Shown here piece by piece: positions 63,279 through 64,000 of a stretch of 64,000 bases of DNA. Made by a program: the position numbers and the translations under genes. The notes beneath the pieces are model-generated. The model made no database searches. It was not told where the DNA came from and saw only the letters and a list, made by a program, of their open reading frames with translations. The number at the start of each line of letters is the position of its first letter. Within the stretch, counting starts at the first letter, position 1. Origin of the DNA: an uncultured Croceitalea sp. Its GTDB lineage: Bacteria > Bacteroidota > Bacteroidia > Flavobacteriales > Flavobacteriaceae. The stretch lies in contig CANMOV010000007.1 in assembly GCA_947499565.1 (NCBI GenBank), positions 1 to 64,000 of the forward strand, given 5' to 3'.

Positions 63279-64000
63279 ATGAAGTATAGACTTCTTTCTA
63301 TTATTTTATTATTTACACCGTTATTTACAATTGCACAAGAAGCCGCTGAAAAAGGTCTTGATGAAAAAGTAAATGATGCTTTTATGCCTTTTGCTTCCTG
63401 GTGGGAAGGATTTGTTTTAACAACAATTCCTGTAGGGGAATATAATATTCCAATAGTTCTTATTTTACTTGTTATAGGAGCCACTTTTTTTACAATTTAT
63501 TTTAAGTTCCCTAACATTTTAAAATTTCCTTTGGCTATTAATGTTGTTAGAGGAAAATATGATGATGTTGAAGGTAGTACTGGACATGGAGTCGAGAAAG
63601 CAGAGGTTAACATAGTTGATGGAGATTTACCTGATACCATAAAAGATGAAAGTGAAGAAGGAGAGGTTAGTCATTTCCAAGCTTTAGCAACAGCTGTATC
63701 TGGTACTGTTGGTTTGGGTAATATTGCTGGGGTAGCAGTAGCTATTGCAATTGGTGGACCTGGAGCAACTTTTTGGATGATTGTTTGTGGTCTTATTGGG
63801 ATGTCAACAAAGTTTGTTGAATGTACTCTTGGAGTAAAGTATAGGGACGTTGGAGAAGACGGTACTGTTTATGGTGGTCCAATGTATTATTTATCTAGAG
63901 GGCTAAAAGCTAAAGGACTTGCTGGTCTTGGCAAAGTTTTAGGTATAATTTTTGCCATTTTATGTGTTGGAGCTTCTTTTGGAGGAGGTAATGCTTTTCA
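63279..64000 (+). CDS. Alanine/sodium:cation symporter (AGCS), 5' part
   Basis: The frame is open from ATG 63279 to the window edge (240 codons). The protein has a signal-like N-terminus (about 1-19), then the first transmembrane helices and AGCS motifs: [30 protein letters not shown] and [17 protein letters not shown], then YGGPMYYL. It takes up alanine or glycine with sodium. A roughly 50-residue loop (about 88-138) is unusually acidic. Only the first half is seen. Confidence 0.9.
   Translation, partial: MKYRLLSIILLFTPLFTIAQEAAEKGLDEKVNDAFMPFASWWEGFVLTTIPVGEYNIPIVLILLVIGATFFTIYFKFPNILKFPLAINVVRGKYDDVEGSTGHGVEKAEVNIVDGDLPDTIKDESEEGEVSHFQALATAVSGTVGLGNIAGVAVAIAIGGPGATFWMIVCGLIGMSTKFVECTLGVKYRDVGEDGTVYGGPMYYLSRGLKAKGLAGLGKVLGIIFAILCVGASFGGGNAF

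Noticed and set aside
63251-63484. Minus-strand ORF at the start of the symporter gene
   Set aside because: It lies antisense to the symporter N-terminus, which has a signal-like segment, AGCS motifs and its own promoter.

Overview
The window is low-GC, gene-dense DNA from a member of the Bacteroidota, almost certainly Flavobacteriaceae and probably marine or environmental. Reasons: many genes are preceded by the Bacteroidota sigma-A element TAnnTTTG (often with TTG about 19 bases upstream), Shine-Dalgarno sequences are weak or absent, and several gene sets are typical of the group (ddl / PASTA / rluD, DUF2851, DUF1573, PspC, small PEP carboxylase, LUD protein beside cdsA). I saw no tRNA, rRNA, CRISPR array, insertion sequence or prophage; this looks like core chromosome.

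Layout. 1-3839: 5' part of a giant Calx-beta repeat surface protein on the minus strand, with nearly identical 351-base repeats at the window edge. 4225-4773: a ClpP-type protease. 5032-6909: a coiled-coil DUF164 protein that has lost its zinc ligands, and a Nif3-like protein. 6958-12963: lpxK, then lipA-gapA-hybrid histidine kinase, an ECF-like sigma factor and a small Cys-rich protein. 13036-14357: ECF sigma/anti-sigma pair. 14553-16759: murB and an aminotransferase. 16916-22667: PDZ aspartyl protease, DUF1573, valS and a DMT transporter. 22772-28866: PepSY-like protein, metallo-hydrolase, a GH109 glycosidase-GHMP kinase-nucleotidyltransferase operon and a sterol-desaturase-family enzyme. 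28871-33590: minus-strand operon rsfS-ftsH-LUD-cdsA-psd-ACBP. 33686-37815: birA, SRPBCC protein, pyrE, Nudix and M14 peptidase. 37874-40142: a PAS histidine kinase and response regulator. 40265-46275: coaD, ddl, PASTA, rluD, yaaA, a lipoprotein, a TPR protein and a UDG-like protein. 46399-50456: ppc and an M20 peptidase. 50484-57187: the complete trpEGDCFBA operon with its leader. 57261-58968: marR-nitroreductase-yceI. 59103-64000: TlpA-like and redoxin proteins, rhodanese, DUF2851, PspC, a K+ channel and a partial alanine/cation symporter.

The best find is an unannotated trp attenuator upstream of trpE: a consensus promoter, a 17-codon leader peptide MKIINKTWWWNNLRQHS with three consecutive Trp codons, and an intrinsic terminator just before trpE. 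The second is a PAS histidine kinase whose frame extends 96 codons upstream of the first usual start codon. That extension encodes an extra PAS domain, and the only possible initiators in frame are ATT codons. Other points are the GH109/kinase/nucleotidyltransferase module, which may be a GalNAc salvage route, a palindromic operator candidate in the marR promoter, a palindrome upstream of yaaA, and several non-ATG starts.

Several apparent long ORFs begin at a TTG that is really part of a promoter (lipA, the DUF1573 protein) or at another improbable upstream codon (ppc, trpE, trpD, pyrE, birA, marR, rhodanese). I moved those starts to the internal ATG and give the reason in each entry.
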